Positions 42,691-52,497 are shown, counted from the stretch's first letter. The stretch: DNA of 64,000 nt from Kineococcus endophyticus (GCF_040796495.1 NZ_JBFNQN010000005.1:62001-126000), one strand, 5' to 3'. Notes: generated by a model from the letters alone, not told the origin. Numbers and translations are program-made.

Positions 42691-44283
42691 TCAGGCGGTC
42701 CGGGACAACCGGTACCGGTCGAGCTCGGCCGCCAGGCGGGGCTTGACCCGCGCCAGCAGCCGGGTGCCGTCGGCGGTGTGCTCCTCGTCGAGGACCTGCC
42801 CGGTCGTGTGCACCCGGTGGACCAGGTCGCCCCGGTCGTAGGGCACGCACACCTCGAGCTCGACGTCGGGCACGGGGAGCTGCTCGGCGATGCGCGCCAG
42901 CAGCTCCTCGATCCCGGCCCCGGTCCGCGCCGACACGGCGACGGCGTTCTGCTCCTTGCGCAGGAGACGGTCCAGGACCTCCGGGTCCGCGGCGTCGGCC
43001 TTGTTGACCGCCACGAGCTCGGGGACCGCGGGCGTGCCGCGCTCGACGTAGAGGTCCGCCAGCACGCCGCGGACGGCGGCGAGCTGCCCCTCGGGGTCGG
43101 CGTGCGACCCGTCGACCACGTGCAGGACGAGGTCGGACTCGGCGACCTCCTCCAGGGTCGAGCGGAACGCCTCGACGAGCTGGTGCGGCAACGAGCGGAC
43201 GAACCCGACGGTGTCGGCCAGCGTGTACGGCCGTCCCTCGGGCGTCTGCGCGCGCCGGACCGTCGGGTCCAGCGTCGCGAACAGCGCGTTCTCGACGAGG
43301 ACCCCGGCACCGGTGAGCCGGTTGAGCAGCGAGCTCTTGCCGGCGTTGGTGTACCCGGCGATGGACACGGACGGAACGGCCCGGGCGTGCCGGAGCGAGC
43401 GCTTCTCGACCCGGGCGGTGCCCATGCCCTTGATCTCGCGGCGCAGCTTGGCCATCCGGCCGCGGATGCGCCGGCGGTCCAGCTCGATCTTCGTCTCACC
43501 GGGACCGCGGGACCCGATCCCCGCACCGCCGGCGACGCGACCACCGGCCTGGCGGGACATCGACTCACCCCACCCGCGCAGGCGCGGGAGCAGGTACTCG
43601 AGCTGGGCGAGCTCGACCTGCGCCTTGCCCTCCCGGCTCTTGGCGTGCTGGGCGAAGATGTCGAGGATGACGGCCGTCCGGTCGACGACCTTCACCTTGA
43701 CGATGTCCTCCAAGCCGCGGCGCTGGGAGGCGGACAGCTCCCCGTCGCAGACGACGGTGTCGGCCCCCTCCGCGGCGACGAGCTCGGCGAGCGCCTCGGC
43801 CTTGCCGGAGCCGAGGTACGTCGCGACGTCGGGGGTGGACCGGCGCTGCAGGACGCCGGCGAGGACGTCGGAGCCGGCCGTGGCGGCGAGGGCCGACAGC
43901 TCCTGCAGCGAGACCTCGGCCTCGGCGCGGTTGGAGTCGGCGCTGGACCAGACCCCGGCCAGCACGACCCGTTCCAGTCGCAGCTGCCGGTACTCGACCT
44001 CGGTGACGTCGGCGAGCTCGGTGGACAGGCCGGCCGCGCGGCGCAGGGCGCGGCGGTCGGCGAGGTCGAGCTGGTCGCCGTCAAAGGCAGTGTGACCGTC
44101 CCAGGCGGTGTGACCGTCGGCGCTGTCCTCGGGCACCTCCTGCGCCACCCCGGTCTGCGAGTCCCCGTGTCCGCGCAGGATCCGGGCGATGGCCCGGTCG
44201 AACTCCTGGGCGCGCCCGTCGTGGGTGGGGATCGTCGTGGGTTCCGTCGACTGCTCCGTCGCGGAGTCGTGGCGCTGGTTCAT
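42691..44283 (-). CDS. hflX: Ribosome-associated GTPase HflX
   Basis: HflX binds the large ribosomal subunit and splits stalled ribosomes, helping recovery from heat or antibiotics. The 530-residue protein has the N-terminal HflX domain (VATYLGSGKAEALAELV, then VVCDGELSASQRRGLED), a coiled GETKIELDRRRIRGRMAKLRRE linker and the G domain: G1 AGYTNAGKSSLLNRL, G3 DTVGFVRSLPHQL, G4 NKAD. GAGGAGG lies just before ATG 44283. A 14-residue N-terminal stretch holds an approximate repeat (DGHTA twice). The length is greater than in E. coli (426 residues) owing to the N-terminus. Confidence 0.94.
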   Translation of the reverse strand: MNQRHDSATEQSTEPTTIPTHDGRAQEFDRAIARILRGHGDSQTGVAQEVPEDSADGHTAWDGHTAFDGDQLDLADRRALRRAAGLSTELADVTEVEYRQLRLERVVLAGVWSSADSNRAEAEVSLQELSALAATAGSDVLAGVLQRRSTPDVATYLGSGKAEALAELVAAEGADTVVCDGELSASQRRGLEDIVKVKVVDRTAVILDIFAQHAKSREGKAQVELAQLEYLLPRLRGWGESMSRQAGGRVAGGAGIGSRGPGETKIELDRRRIRGRMAKLRREIKGMGTARVEKRSLRHARAVPSVSIAGYTNAGKSSLLNRLTGAGVLVENALFATLDPTVRRAQTPEGRPYTLADTVGFVRSLPHQLVEAFRSTLEEVAESDLVLHVVDGSHADPEGQLAAVRGVLADLYVERGTPAVPELVAVNKADAADPEVLDRLLRKEQNAVAVSARTGAGIEELLARIAEQLPVPDVELEVCVPYDRGDLVHRVHTTGQVLDEEHTADGTRLLARVKPRLAAELDRYRLSRTA

Positions 44284-44410
44284 GGACCTCCTCGGTCGTC
44301 CTGCTGGTGCTCCTTCGTGCTGCACCCAGCGTCTCAGTCAACGGTCGGGACGGCGACGCTATTTCGTCGACGTGTCCCGGCCACGGGTCGGCCGCACCGC
44401 CCGGCGGCCC

Positions 44411-44416
44411 TACGCT
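44411..44416 (+). promoter_or_regulatory. -10 element 8 nt before a start codon (leaderless candidate)
   Basis: TACGCT is separated by exactly 8 nt from the GTG of the methyltransferase gene at 44425, with no Shine-Dalgarno sequence between. No clear -35 element was seen. Confidence 0.45.
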
Positions 44417-44424
44417 TGCCCGTC

Positions 44425-45072
44425 GTGCCCGAGCCCCAGCCCGACGCCCAGCCGGATCCCCAGCACTACTTCACCGCCCGGCCCGCGACGGCCGACGAGC
44501 GCCGCGAGCTGACCGTCCGCCTCGCCGGCCGCGACGTCACGGTGACGACGGCGCGCGGGGTGTTCAGCGGGGACCGGCTCGACAAGGGCACCGCCGTCCT
44601 GCTGCCGCTGCTCGAGGACGACCCGGGGGCGGCCGACCGGACCGGCGACGTCCTCGACCTCGGGTGCGGCTGGGGCCCCGTCGCGCTGAGCCTGGCACTG
44701 CTGCGTCCCCGGCAGGTCGTGCACGCCGTCGACGTCAACGAGCGGGCCCTGGACCTGGTGCGTCGCAACGCCGAACGGCTCGGCGTCCACGTGCGTGCGA
44801 GCCCGCCCGAGGCCGTGGACCCGCAGCTGCGCTTCGCGGAGGTGTGGTCGAACCCGCCCATCCGCATCGGCAAGGAGGCCCTGCACGCCCTGCTGCTGCA
44901 GTGGTTGCCGCGCCTGGCGCCTGGTGGCCGGGCCCACCTGGTGGTGCAGAAGAACCTGGGGGCGGACTCGCTGCAGACGTGGCTGGCCTCCGGCGTCCTG
45001 CCGGGGACCCGGACCGAGCGGGCGACGACGTCGAAGGGGTTCCGCGTGCTGACGGTCAGCCGGGAAGGCTGA
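44425..45072 (+). CDS. Class I SAM-dependent methyltransferase, RsmC-like
   Basis: This 215-residue methyltransferase has the SAM-binding motif VLDLGCGWGPVALSLALLRP (near 74), acidic strand-2 end AVDVNERALDLVRRNAE, and the catalytic VWSNPPIRIGKEALHALLLQW. The NPPIR sequence is the active-site NPP(F/Y)-type tetrapeptide used in guanine-N2 methylation of 16S rRNA by RsmC/RsmD relatives, making an RNA target likely. GTG 44425 lacks a Shine-Dalgarno sequence and may be leaderless. The stop overlaps the convergent dapF by 17 bp. Confidence 0.88.
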   Translation: MPEPQPDAQPDPQHYFTARPATADERRELTVRLAGRDVTVTTARGVFSGDRLDKGTAVLLPLLEDDPGAADRTGDVLDLGCGWGPVALSLALLRPRQVVHAVDVNERALDLVRRNAERLGVHVRASPPEAVDPQLRFAEVWSNPPIRIGKEALHALLLQWLPRLAPGGRAHLVVQKNLGADSLQTWLASGVLPGTRTERATTSKGFRVLTVSREG

Positions 45073-45988
45073 CGGTCCCGGTCGCGACGAGGCGCGCGGG
45101 TCCGGACAACCAGACGGTCCCCTCGGTGAGCGTCGACCCGGCGCCGACCGTCACGACGAGCCGGCCGCCGGGCACCCGGACCCGCCACACGGCGGGGGCG
45201 CCCTCACCGGCCCACGCGCGCGTCGCGAGCGCCGCGGCGCAGGCCCCGGTGCCGCACGAACGCGTCTCCCCCGACCCCCGCTCGTGGACGCGCATGGACA
45301 CGTCGCCCATGTCCGCGTCCCCGTCACCGTCGAGGTCGATGGTGTCGACGGGCACGACGAGCTCGACGTTGGTGCCCTGCGGCGGCACCGGTTCGACGCG
45401 GGGGGCGCGGGTCAGGTCGGCGGCGGCCAGCTCCGTGCGGTCGGGCAGGGCCACGACGGTGTGCGGGTTGCCGAGGTCGAACGACAGCGCGGGCCGGGCC
45501 ACGCCGTCCAGCCCCTCGACGTGGACGAGCGCGTCGGAGCCCGCCGCCAGCGCGCGCTGGCCCCCGGTCATCCGCCACGTCCCCATGTCGGCGGTCCAGG
45601 CGCCCTCGCCCTCGCGGCGCAGGCGCTTGACCCCGGCCCGGGTGGCGACGGGGAACCACTCCCCCGCCGCGGCGGCCTCCGGGAGCAGCCCCTGCTGCAG
45701 GAGGAACTCCGCGAAGACGCGGACGCCGTTGCCGCACATCTCGGCGACCGACCCGTCGGCGTTGCGGTAGTCCATGAACCACTCGGCCTCGCCGGCCCAC
45801 TGCGCCGCAGCGGGTTCGGCGGCCGTGCGCACGGCGCGGACGAGCCCGTCGGCGCCGAGGCCCGCGCGGCGGTCGCACAGCCACGCCACGACGTCGGCGG
45901 CGGGGTTCCACGCGCCGTCCGCGTCCGCGACCAGCACGAAGTCGTTCTCGGTGCCGTGGCCCTTGGTGAAGGTGATCTCGCTGGTCAC
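45056..45988 (-). CDS. dapF: Diaminopimelate epimerase
   Basis: DapF interconverts LL- and meso-diaminopimelate, supplying lysine and peptidoglycan precursors. The 310-residue protein has both catalytic cysteines in the two mirrored half-sites: NADGSVAEMCGNGVRVFAEF (near residues 75-94) and ETRSCGTGACAAALA (near 240-255). The start VTSEITFTKGHGTENDF is canonical; its GTG at 45988 overlaps the miaA stop by 4 bp (GTGA). Gene order miaA-dapF followed by a methyltransferase is conserved in actinobacteria. Confidence 0.95.
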   Translation of the reverse strand: MTSEITFTKGHGTENDFVLVADADGAWNPAADVVAWLCDRRAGLGADGLVRAVRTAAEPAAAQWAGEAEWFMDYRNADGSVAEMCGNGVRVFAEFLLQQGLLPEAAAAGEWFPVATRAGVKRLRREGEGAWTADMGTWRMTGGQRALAAGSDALVHVEGLDGVARPALSFDLGNPHTVVALPDRTELAAADLTRAPRVEPVPPQGTNVELVVPVDTIDLDGDGDADMGDVSMRVHERGSGETRSCGTGACAAALATRAWAGEGAPAVWRVRVPGGRLVVTVGAGSTLTEGTVWLSGPARLVATGTVSLPG

Positions 45989-46938
45989 GCGGCCGATGCT
46001 ACGGGCAGCAGCTCCAGCACCCGCCGCGCCAGGTCCTCGGGGTCGGTGCCGTCGGGCGCCGGCAGCCAGTGCACCCGGGGGTCGCGGCGGAACCAGGCGT
46101 CCTGCTTGCGGGCGAAGCGGCGGGTGAGGCGGGCGGTCAGCTCGCGGGCCTCCTCCAGCGTCGTGCGGCCGTCGAGGGCGTCGAGGACCTGCGCGTACCC
46201 GAGCGCCCGGCCGGCCGTGCGGCCCTCCCGCAGCCCCCGCGCCTCCAGGGCGCGCACCTCCTCGACGAGGCCGGCCGTCCACATGCGGTCGACGCGGGCG
46301 TCGATCCTGGCGACGAGCTGCTCGCGCGGCACCGCCAGGCCGACCTGCAGGGTGGGGCGGCGGTACGTCTGCTCGGGCAGGGACGCGGCGAACGGGGCGC
46401 CGGTGATCTCCCCGACTTCCAGGGCCCGCACGATGCGACGCCCGTTGGACGGCAGGATCGCGGCTGCGGCGGCGGGGTCCCGTCCCGCCAGGACGCCGTG
46501 CAGCGCCTGCGGCCCCACCCTGTCCAGCTCGGCCTCCCAGCGCGCCCGGACGTCGGGGTCCTTGCCGGGGAAGCGCAGGTCGTCGAGGGCCGCGCGCACG
46601 TACAGGCCCGAGCCGCCGACGAGCACCGGCACGCCGCCGCGGGCCCCGACGTCGTCGAACGCCGCGTGGGCCCAGGACTGGAAGGTCGCGACCTCGGCCG
46701 TCTGCGTGACGTCGAGGACGTCGAGGAGGTGGTGCGGCACGCCCCGGCGCTCGTCGGGGGTGATCTTCGCCGTGCCGACGTCCATGCCGCGGTAGAACTG
46801 CAGGGCGTCGGCGTTGACGACCTCCCCGGGCGTGCCCGCGCGCTCGGCCAGCAGCCCGCTGAGGGCCACCCCGACGTCGGACTTGCCCGACGCGGTGGGG
46901 CCGACGACGGCCACGACAGGAACGTTCGACTGGCCCAC
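45985..46938 (-). CDS. miaA: tRNA dimethylallyltransferase
   Basis: MiaA adds a dimethylallyl group to N6 of A37 in tRNAs that read UNN codons; MiaB then modifies the same base. The 317-residue protein has the P-loop VVGPTASGKSDVGVAL (near residue 9), the substrate-binding NADALQFYRGMDVGTAKI, and GGSGLYVRAALDDL. GTG 46938 gives the usual N-terminus; ATG 46959 would add seven residues. Its stop overlaps dapF (GTGA), so the two are coupled. miaB lies 0.5 kb away in the same orientation, split by a two-gene insertion on the opposite strand. Confidence 0.94.
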   Translation of the reverse strand: MGQSNVPVVAVVGPTASGKSDVGVALSGLLAERAGTPGEVVNADALQFYRGMDVGTAKITPDERRGVPHHLLDVLDVTQTAEVATFQSWAHAAFDDVGARGGVPVLVGGSGLYVRAALDDLRFPGKDPDVRARWEAELDRVGPQALHGVLAGRDPAAAAAILPSNGRRIVRALEVGEITGAPFAASLPEQTYRRPTLQVGLAVPREQLVARIDARVDRMWTAGLVEEVRALEARGLREGRTAGRALGYAQVLDALDGRTTLEEARELTARLTRRFARKQDAWFRRDPRVHWLPAPDGTDPEDLARRVLELLPVASAA

Positions 46939-47003
46939 GGCGTCATGGTGGCAGAGCATCGGAGACGATCCGTGCACCCCAGCCGCACGCAGGAGGAGAC
47001 CCC

Positions 47004-47333
47004 GTGGGCACCATCGACTTCCTCAAGGTCAAGATCGGCGAGGCCGCCGACCAGGCCCTGCACCTGGCCGACCAGGCCCGCGGCAAGGCAGGTTCCTTCG
47101 CCGCCGAGCACTCCGGCCGCGCCGACGGCGCCATCGGCAAGGCGGGCCAGTTCGTCAACACCCGCACCGACGGCCGGTTCGCGGACACGGTGGGCAAGGT
47201 CAGCGACCTGGCGCGCAAGGGGGTCGACCTCGCGGCCGACCAGGCGCCGGTGTCCCCGATGGAGGGCGGCGGCACCCGGATGCGCGGTGGCGTCAGCTCC
47301 GACGGCACCCCGATGAGAGGACCGCTCCGATGA
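47004..47333 (+). CDS. Antitoxin-like protein (MT0933/Rv0909 family)
   Basis: This 109-residue protein starts GTIDFLKVKIGEAADQALHLADQ and is repetitive and helical, with AGSFAAEHSGRADGAIGKAGQFVN then VSDLARKGVDLAADQ; this pattern is that of the antitoxin family typified by Rv0909/MT0933. Typical partners (Rv0910-like toxins) are not encoded beside it here, so a toxin-antitoxin role is unproven. AGGAGGAGA precedes GTG 47004. It overlaps the proline-rich gene by 4 bp (ATGA). It interrupts the miaB-miaA order on the other strand. Confidence 0.78.
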   Translation: MGTIDFLKVKIGEAADQALHLADQARGKAGSFAAEHSGRADGAIGKAGQFVNTRTDGRFADTVGKVSDLARKGVDLAADQAPVSPMEGGGTRMRGGVSSDGTPMRGPLR

Positions 47334-47476
47334 CCATCCCGACTCCGCCCCCGGTCCCGGCCCCGCCGAGCCCGGTGCCCACCCCGGGTCAACCCGGCTC
47401 GCCGCCGATGCCGGACCCGGGCCCGACGCCCGGCCCGGACCCCGTGCCGGACCCGTCGGTCCCGCCGTCGAAGTAG
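47330..47476 (+). CDS. Small proline-rich hypothetical protein
   Basis: This 48-residue protein is over 40% proline, with repeated PxP and GPxPGP motifs (PPPVPAPPSP, DPGPTPGPDP) and no cysteine. The ATG is the ATGA overlap with the antitoxin-like gene stop, supporting translation by coupling. Such chains form extended polyproline structures. I know of no function. Read-through peptides are a risk in high-GC DNA, so existence is less sure than for most genes. Confidence 0.5.
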   Translation: MTIPTPPPVPAPPSPVPTPGQPGSPPMPDPGPTPGPDPVPDPSVPPSK

Positions 47477-47494
47477 CTCAGGCGGGACGCCGGG

Positions 47495-49003
47495 TCAGGC
47501 GGGCCGCAGGGACGGCATGCCCAGGCCCACCGGGCGCGGTCCGGACTCGACCTCGGGTTCCGGACGCGCCTGGCGGGCCTCCCAGGCGTCGCCGGCGCGG
47601 GTGCGCCGCACGGCGAACGACGACAGGTCGTCGGCCTCGAGGTAGTGCGGGGCACCACGCGTGATCGTCACCGTCGCGACGTCACCGGGACGCAGGGACG
47701 TGCCCTCGGGGACGGCGAAGTGCACGAGCCGGTTGTCGGGCGCACGACCGGACAGGCGCTGCGTCGCGGCGTCCTTGCGTCCCTCGCCCTCGGCGACGAG
47801 GACCTCGAGGGTCCGGCCGGTCTGGGCGACGTTCTCCTCGTACGTGATCCGGTCCTGCAGGTCGGTGAGGCGCACGTAGCGCTCCTGCACGACGTGCTTG
47901 GGCACCTGGTCGCCCATCGTCGCGGCGGGAGTGCCGGGCCGCGGGGAGTACTGGAACGTGAAGGCGCTGGAGAACCGCGCCTGCTCGACGACGTGCAGCG
48001 TCTGCTCGAAGTCCTCGTCCGTCTCCCCCGGGAAGCCGACGATGATGTCCGTCGTGATCGCCGCGTCGGGGATGCGCGCGCGGACGCCGTCGATGATGCC
48101 GAGGAAGCGCGACTGCCGGTACGAGCGGCGCATGGCCTTCAGGACGCGGTCGGAGCCGGACTGCAGCGGCATGTGCAGGCTGGGCATGACGTTGGGCGTC
48201 TCGGCCATGGCGTCGACGACGTCGTCGGTGAAGCTGGAGGGGTGCGGGCTCGTGAAGCGCACGCGCTCCAGTCCCGCGATGCCGCCCGTCGCGCGCAGCA
48301 ATTTGCCGAACGCGAGCTTGTCGCCGAACTCGACGCCGTAGGTGTTGACGTTCTGCCCGAGGAGCGTGACCTCGAGGACACCCTCGCCGACGAGGGCCTC
48401 CACCTCGGCCAGCACGTCGCCGGGGCGGCGGTCCTTCTCCTTGCCGCGCAGGGCGGGGACGATGCAGAACGTGCACGTGTTGTTGCAGCCCACCGAGATG
48501 CTGACCCAGGCCGCGTAGGGCGACTCGCGGCGCGTCGGCAGCGTGGACGGGAAGGTCTCGAGGGACTCCAGGATCTCGACCTGCGCCTCGGCGTTGTGCC
48601 GCGCGCGTTCCAGCAGCACCGGCAGCGACCCGACGTTGTGGGTGCCGAAGACGACGTCGACCCAGGGCGCCTTGCGGACGATCTCGCCGCGGTCCTTCTG
48701 CGCCAGGCAGCCACCGACGGCGATCTGCATCCCGGGCCGGCGCTCCTTGACGGGCGCCAGGTGGCCGAGGTTGCCGTACAGCTTGTTGTCCGCGTTCTCG
48801 CGCACCGCGCACGTGTTGAAGACGACGACGTCCGGCTCGACCGGACCCTCGCCACCCGCCTCGTCGAAGCGCACGTACCCGGCGTCCTCGAGCAGGCCCG
48901 ACAGGCGCTCGGAGTCGTGCACGTTCATCTGGCAGCCGAACGTGCGCACCTGGTAGGTGCGCCGGGGGTCCGGCTGGGCGGGGGCGGTCGTCGTGCTCAT
49001 CAC
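47495..49003 (-). CDS. miaB: tRNA methylthiotransferase MiaB
   Basis: MiaB is a radical-SAM enzyme that converts i6A37 of tRNA to ms2i6A37. The 502-residue protein has the N-terminal UPF0004 domain with three iron-sulfur cysteines ([27 protein letters not shown]), the radical-SAM motif [19 protein letters not shown] (CxxxCxxC), and a C-terminal TRAM domain ([32 protein letters not shown]). The start is one of two consecutive ATG codons at 49003/49000. Its substrate comes from MiaA, encoded 0.5 kb downstream on the same strand. Confidence 0.95.
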   Translation of the reverse strand: MMSTTTAPAQPDPRRTYQVRTFGCQMNVHDSERLSGLLEDAGYVRFDEAGGEGPVEPDVVVFNTCAVRENADNKLYGNLGHLAPVKERRPGMQIAVGGCLAQKDRGEIVRKAPWVDVVFGTHNVGSLPVLLERARHNAEAQVEILESLETFPSTLPTRRESPYAAWVSISVGCNNTCTFCIVPALRGKEKDRRPGDVLAEVEALVGEGVLEVTLLGQNVNTYGVEFGDKLAFGKLLRATGGIAGLERVRFTSPHPSSFTDDVVDAMAETPNVMPSLHMPLQSGSDRVLKAMRRSYRQSRFLGIIDGVRARIPDAAITTDIIVGFPGETDEDFEQTLHVVEQARFSSAFTFQYSPRPGTPAATMGDQVPKHVVQERYVRLTDLQDRITYEENVAQTGRTLEVLVAEGEGRKDAATQRLSGRAPDNRLVHFAVPEGTSLRPGDVATVTITRGAPHYLEADDLSSFAVRRTRAGDAWEARQARPEPEVESGPRPVGLGMPSLRPA

Positions 49004-49082
49004 CGGCCAGTCTAGGTGACCGCGCGAAACCCTCAGGGAGTCACCATCTCGTCACGATCGCACCACCCGCGTGGCGTTTCGA

Positions 49083-49110
49083 TGGACAGGCTGAGCAGCT
49101 CCTGTACGGT
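49083..49110 (+). promoter_or_regulatory. Promoter of the gluABCD operon
   Basis: TGGACA (49083-49088) and TACGGT (49105-49110) are 16 bp apart. TACGGT is 8 nt before the gluA ATG at 49119, and no Shine-Dalgarno sequence lies between, so the message is probably leaderless. Confidence 0.6.
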
Positions 49111-49118
49111 CCAGCCGC

Positions 49119-49916
<798 letters not shown>

Positions 49917-49975
49917 CCCGCCCAGCGGACCACCCACCGAGCACGACCGCACCACACCCCGGAGGAACCCACCCC

Positions 49976-50884
49976 ATGAGGACCCTGCGATCGCTGACCC
50001 TGGCCGGCACGGCCGCCGCCCTGCTCGCCCTCACCGCGTGCGGTGGCGGCGGCGGGCAGCTGTCCGGTGAGGACGCCGCCGACCAGCCCACCGCGGAGGC
50101 GAGCGCCTCGTTCGAGGCGGGCACGAAGATGGCCGACATCTCGTCGGCGAAGAAGATCACCATCGGCACGAAGTTCGACCAGCCCGGGTTCGGCGAGGCG
50201 AACCTCGAGAACAAGCCCGAGGGCTTCGACGTCGACGTCGCCGAGTACATCGCCGCCAAGCTCGGCGTCGGCCCGGACGCCATCTCCTGGGTCCCCGCAC
50301 CCAGCGCCCAGCGCGAGGACCTCATCGCCAACGGGGACGTCGACCTCGTCGTGGCGACCTACACGATCAACGACAAGCGCAAGGAACGGATCACCTTCGC
50401 GGGTCCCTACTACGTCGCGGGTCAGCAGATCATGGTCGCCAAGGACAACACGACGATCACCGGCCCGGACAGCCTGAAGACGAACCCGGACCAGAAGATC
50501 TGCTCGGTCACCGGCTCCACGCCCGCGGAGAACATCCGCCAGTACCTGGCCGACCCGGGTCAGCTCGTGGAGTTCGCCGGGTACAGCGACTGCGCGGCGC
50601 AGCTGCAGAGCGGCCAGGTCGCCGCGGTGACGACGGACAACGTCATCCTCACCGGCCTCGTGGCCAAGTCGAACGACGCGTTCAAGCTCGTCGGCGAACA
50701 GTTCACCGAGGAGCCCTACGGCATCGGCATCGCCAAGGGCGACACCGCGTTCTGCGAGTTCATCAACTCCACCCTGAAGGAGATGTCGGACGACGGCTCG
50801 TACAAGGAGGCGTGGGAGGCGACGGCCGGCAATTACGAGGGCACCGAACTGCCCACGCTGCCGACGGCCGACGCCTGCGCCTGA
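49976..50884 (+). CDS. gluB: Glutamate-binding lipoprotein
   Basis: This 302-residue extracytoplasmic solute-binding protein has a signal peptide ending in lipobox LLALTAC, with Cys22 as the lipidated residue, then a Gly-rich linker and a family 3 periplasmic binding fold (KITIGTKFDQPGFGEAN, FDVDVAEYIAAKLG, DLVVATYTINDKRKERITFAGPYYVAG). Two internal cysteines near the end could form a disulfide. GGAGGAA lies 8 nt before ATG 49976. An intercistronic hairpin follows the stop and probably sets it above the permeases in amount. Confidence 0.94.
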   Translation: MRTLRSLTLAGTAAALLALTACGGGGGQLSGEDAADQPTAEASASFEAGTKMADISSAKKITIGTKFDQPGFGEANLENKPEGFDVDVAEYIAAKLGVGPDAISWVPAPSAQREDLIANGDVDLVVATYTINDKRKERITFAGPYYVAGQQIMVAKDNTTITGPDSLKTNPDQKICSVTGSTPAENIRQYLADPGQLVEFAGYSDCAAQLQSGQVAAVTTDNVILTGLVAKSNDAFKLVGEQFTEEPYGIGIAKGDTAFCEFINSTLKEMSDDGSYKEAWEATAGNYEGTELPTLPTADACA

Positions 50885-50893
50885 CCCGTTGAC

Positions 50894-50929
50894 AGGGGTG
50901 GGCGGTCGCCGCGGTGACCGCCCACCCCT
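50894..50929 (+). terminator. Intercistronic hairpin between gluB and gluC
   Basis: AGGGGTGGGCGGTC (50894-50907) pairs perfectly with GACCGCCCACCCCT (50916-50929) across an 8-nt loop, directly after the gluB stop. There is no U-tract. Such attenuating or RNA-stabilising hairpins are common after binding-protein genes. Confidence 0.75.
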
Positions 50930-50965
50930 CCGCACGCACTCCTGGAGGCGATCCCCCTGGATCCC

Positions 50966-51610
50966 GTGATCGACAACCTCGACCTGTTCGCCGCCGGGTT
51001 CCTGCGGTCGCTGGGTCTGGCGGCGTGGGCCGCCGTCGGCTGCCTGGTCCTGGGCACGGTGCTCGCGGTCTTCCGCGTCAGCCCCGTCCCCGTGCTGCGT
51101 GGCGTCGGCGCCGTCTACGTGACGCTCGTGCGCAACACCCCGCTGGTCATCGTGCTGTTCTTCTTCGTGTTCGCGGTTCCGGCCGCGTTCGCGGTCAAGG
51201 CGTCGAACTACACCCTCGCGGTCTGCGGGCTCATCGTGTACACGGCGGCCTTCGTCTGCGAGGCCGTGCGGTCCGGCATCGCCACCGTGCCCTCGGGCCA
51301 GGCCGAGGCCGCCCGTGCGATCGGCCTCCCCTTCCGCCTCACGCTCACCGAGGTGGTCCTGCCGCAGGCGCTGCGGGCGGTCGTCCCGCCCGTGGGGAAC
51401 GTCCTCATCGCGATGATCAAGAACTCGGCCGTGGCCGGCGCCGTGGGCGTCGGCGGCGACCTCTTCGCGGTCTACCAGCGACTGGTGAGCGCCCAGGGGC
51501 TGCCGCGGTTGCCCATCATCACCGGCATGGCGGTCGGCTACCTCGTCATCACCCTGACGGCGGCCCTGGCCCTGCACCTGACCGAGCGGAAGTTGGCGGT
51601 GGCCCGGTGA
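50966..51610 (+). CDS. gluC: Glutamate ABC transporter permease GluC
   Basis: This 214-residue permease has about five membrane helices and the ABC-coupling EAA-type loop EAARAIGLPFRLTLTEVVLPQAL near residues 108-130, of the His/Glu/Gln/Arg/opine family. GTG 50966 is the first conventional start, but it lies 17 nt after the GGAGG at 50944-50948. An in-frame CTG at 50957 is 8 nt from that GGAGG and would add three residues (LDP). Overlaps gluD by GTGA. Confidence 0.9.
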   Translation: MIDNLDLFAAGFLRSLGLAAWAAVGCLVLGTVLAVFRVSPVPVLRGVGAVYVTLVRNTPLVIVLFFFVFAVPAAFAVKASNYTLAVCGLIVYTAAFVCEAVRSGIATVPSGQAEAARAIGLPFRLTLTEVVLPQALRAVVPPVGNVLIAMIKNSAVAGAVGVGGDLFAVYQRLVSAQGLPRLPIITGMAVGYLVITLTAALALHLTERKLAVAR

Positions 51611-52497
51611 GCGCTCCCACGGCGGTCCTCTTCGACGCCCCCGGCCCCGTCGCCCGCCGGCGGACCCGCATCGGCAGCATCGTCGCCGCGGTCCTGCTCG
51701 TCGGGGTGGTGGCCCTCGTCCTGGCCCGCCTCGGCCAGCAGGGTCAGCTGAGCGCGCAGAAGTGGGGCCCGCTGGTCGACCCGTCGAACTCCGACTTCTC
51801 GCCGCTGTGGACCCTGCTGGGGCGGGGTCTGTCGGTCACCCTGCGCGCGGCGTTCTTCGCCATCATCGCGTCGATCGTGCTCGGGCTCCTCATCGGAGCC
51901 CTCCGCATCCTGCTCCCCGGCCCCGCCCGGGTGCCGCTCGTCGCGCTGGTCGAACTGCTGCGCGGTCTGCCCGTCGTCGTCACGATCCTGTTCGTCGACG
52001 TCGTGCTGCGCACCGTGGGTGCCCACCCCGGGTCACTGTGGGTGCTCGTCGTCGGCCTCACGCTCTACAACTGCGTGATCATCTCCGAGATCGTCCGGGC
52101 CGGCGTCCAGTCGCTGCCGAAGGGGCAGGTCGAGGCGGGGTTGGCGATCGGCCTGCGGCCCGGGCAGGTCATGAGCCAGATCCAGTTGCCGCAGGCCGTG
52201 CGCGCCATGCTGCCGGCGCTCATCAGCCAGCTCATCGTCGTCCTGAAGGACACCGCCCTCGGCAGCGTGGTCCTCGTGTCCCTCGGCGACGTCGTCGAGA
52301 TCACGAACCGCGTCCGCAACCTGCTCGACAACTCGCTGCAGATGTACTTCGTGGTCGGTCTGGTCTTCGTCGTCATCAACCTGCTGCTCGAACTGCTGGC
52401 CCGCTGGGTCCAGCGCAGGCTGTCGGTCGGCCGCCGCACGTCGGCCACCGTGCCGGTCGACAAGGGGATGCAGGTGACCGGCGGTCAGAACGTCTGA
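51607..52497 (+). CDS. gluD: Glutamate ABC transporter permease GluD
   Basis: This 296-residue permease has a long N-terminal cytoplasmic segment and about five to six membrane helices. It carries the coupling motif VEAGLAIGLRPGQVMSQIQLPQAV near residues 175-198 and the VELLRGLPVVVTILFV helix. It forms the transmembrane pore with GluC. The GTG at 51607 overlaps the gluC stop (GTGA). C-terminal residues are hydrophilic. Confidence 0.92.
   Translation: MSAPTAVLFDAPGPVARRRTRIGSIVAAVLLVGVVALVLARLGQQGQLSAQKWGPLVDPSNSDFSPLWTLLGRGLSVTLRAAFFAIIASIVLGLLIGALRILLPGPARVPLVALVELLRGLPVVVTILFVDVVLRTVGAHPGSLWVLVVGLTLYNCVIISEIVRAGVQSLPKGQVEAGLAIGLRPGQVMSQIQLPQAVRAMLPALISQLIVVLKDTALGSVVLVSLGDVVEITNRVRNLLDNSLQMYFVVGLVFVVINLLLELLARWVQRRLSVGRRTSATVPVDKGMQVTGGQNV

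Noticed and set aside
44353-44370. Inverted arms CGACG/CGTCG near the hflX-methyltransferase promoter region as an operator
   Set aside because: Arms are only 5 bp with GC-rich sequence, expected by chance at this base composition.
40714-45072. A 1452-codon plus-strand open frame
   Set aside because: It lies opposite dinG and hflX, whose frames have clear motifs, and its sequence is low-complexity Arg/Gly/Asp typical of antisense frames in very high-GC DNA. Only its last 215 codons (methyltransferase) are real.
47004-47476. A complete toxin-antitoxin pair
   Set aside because: The first gene is antitoxin-like, but the second product is a proline-rich chain with no toxin fold, so a functional pair is not supported.
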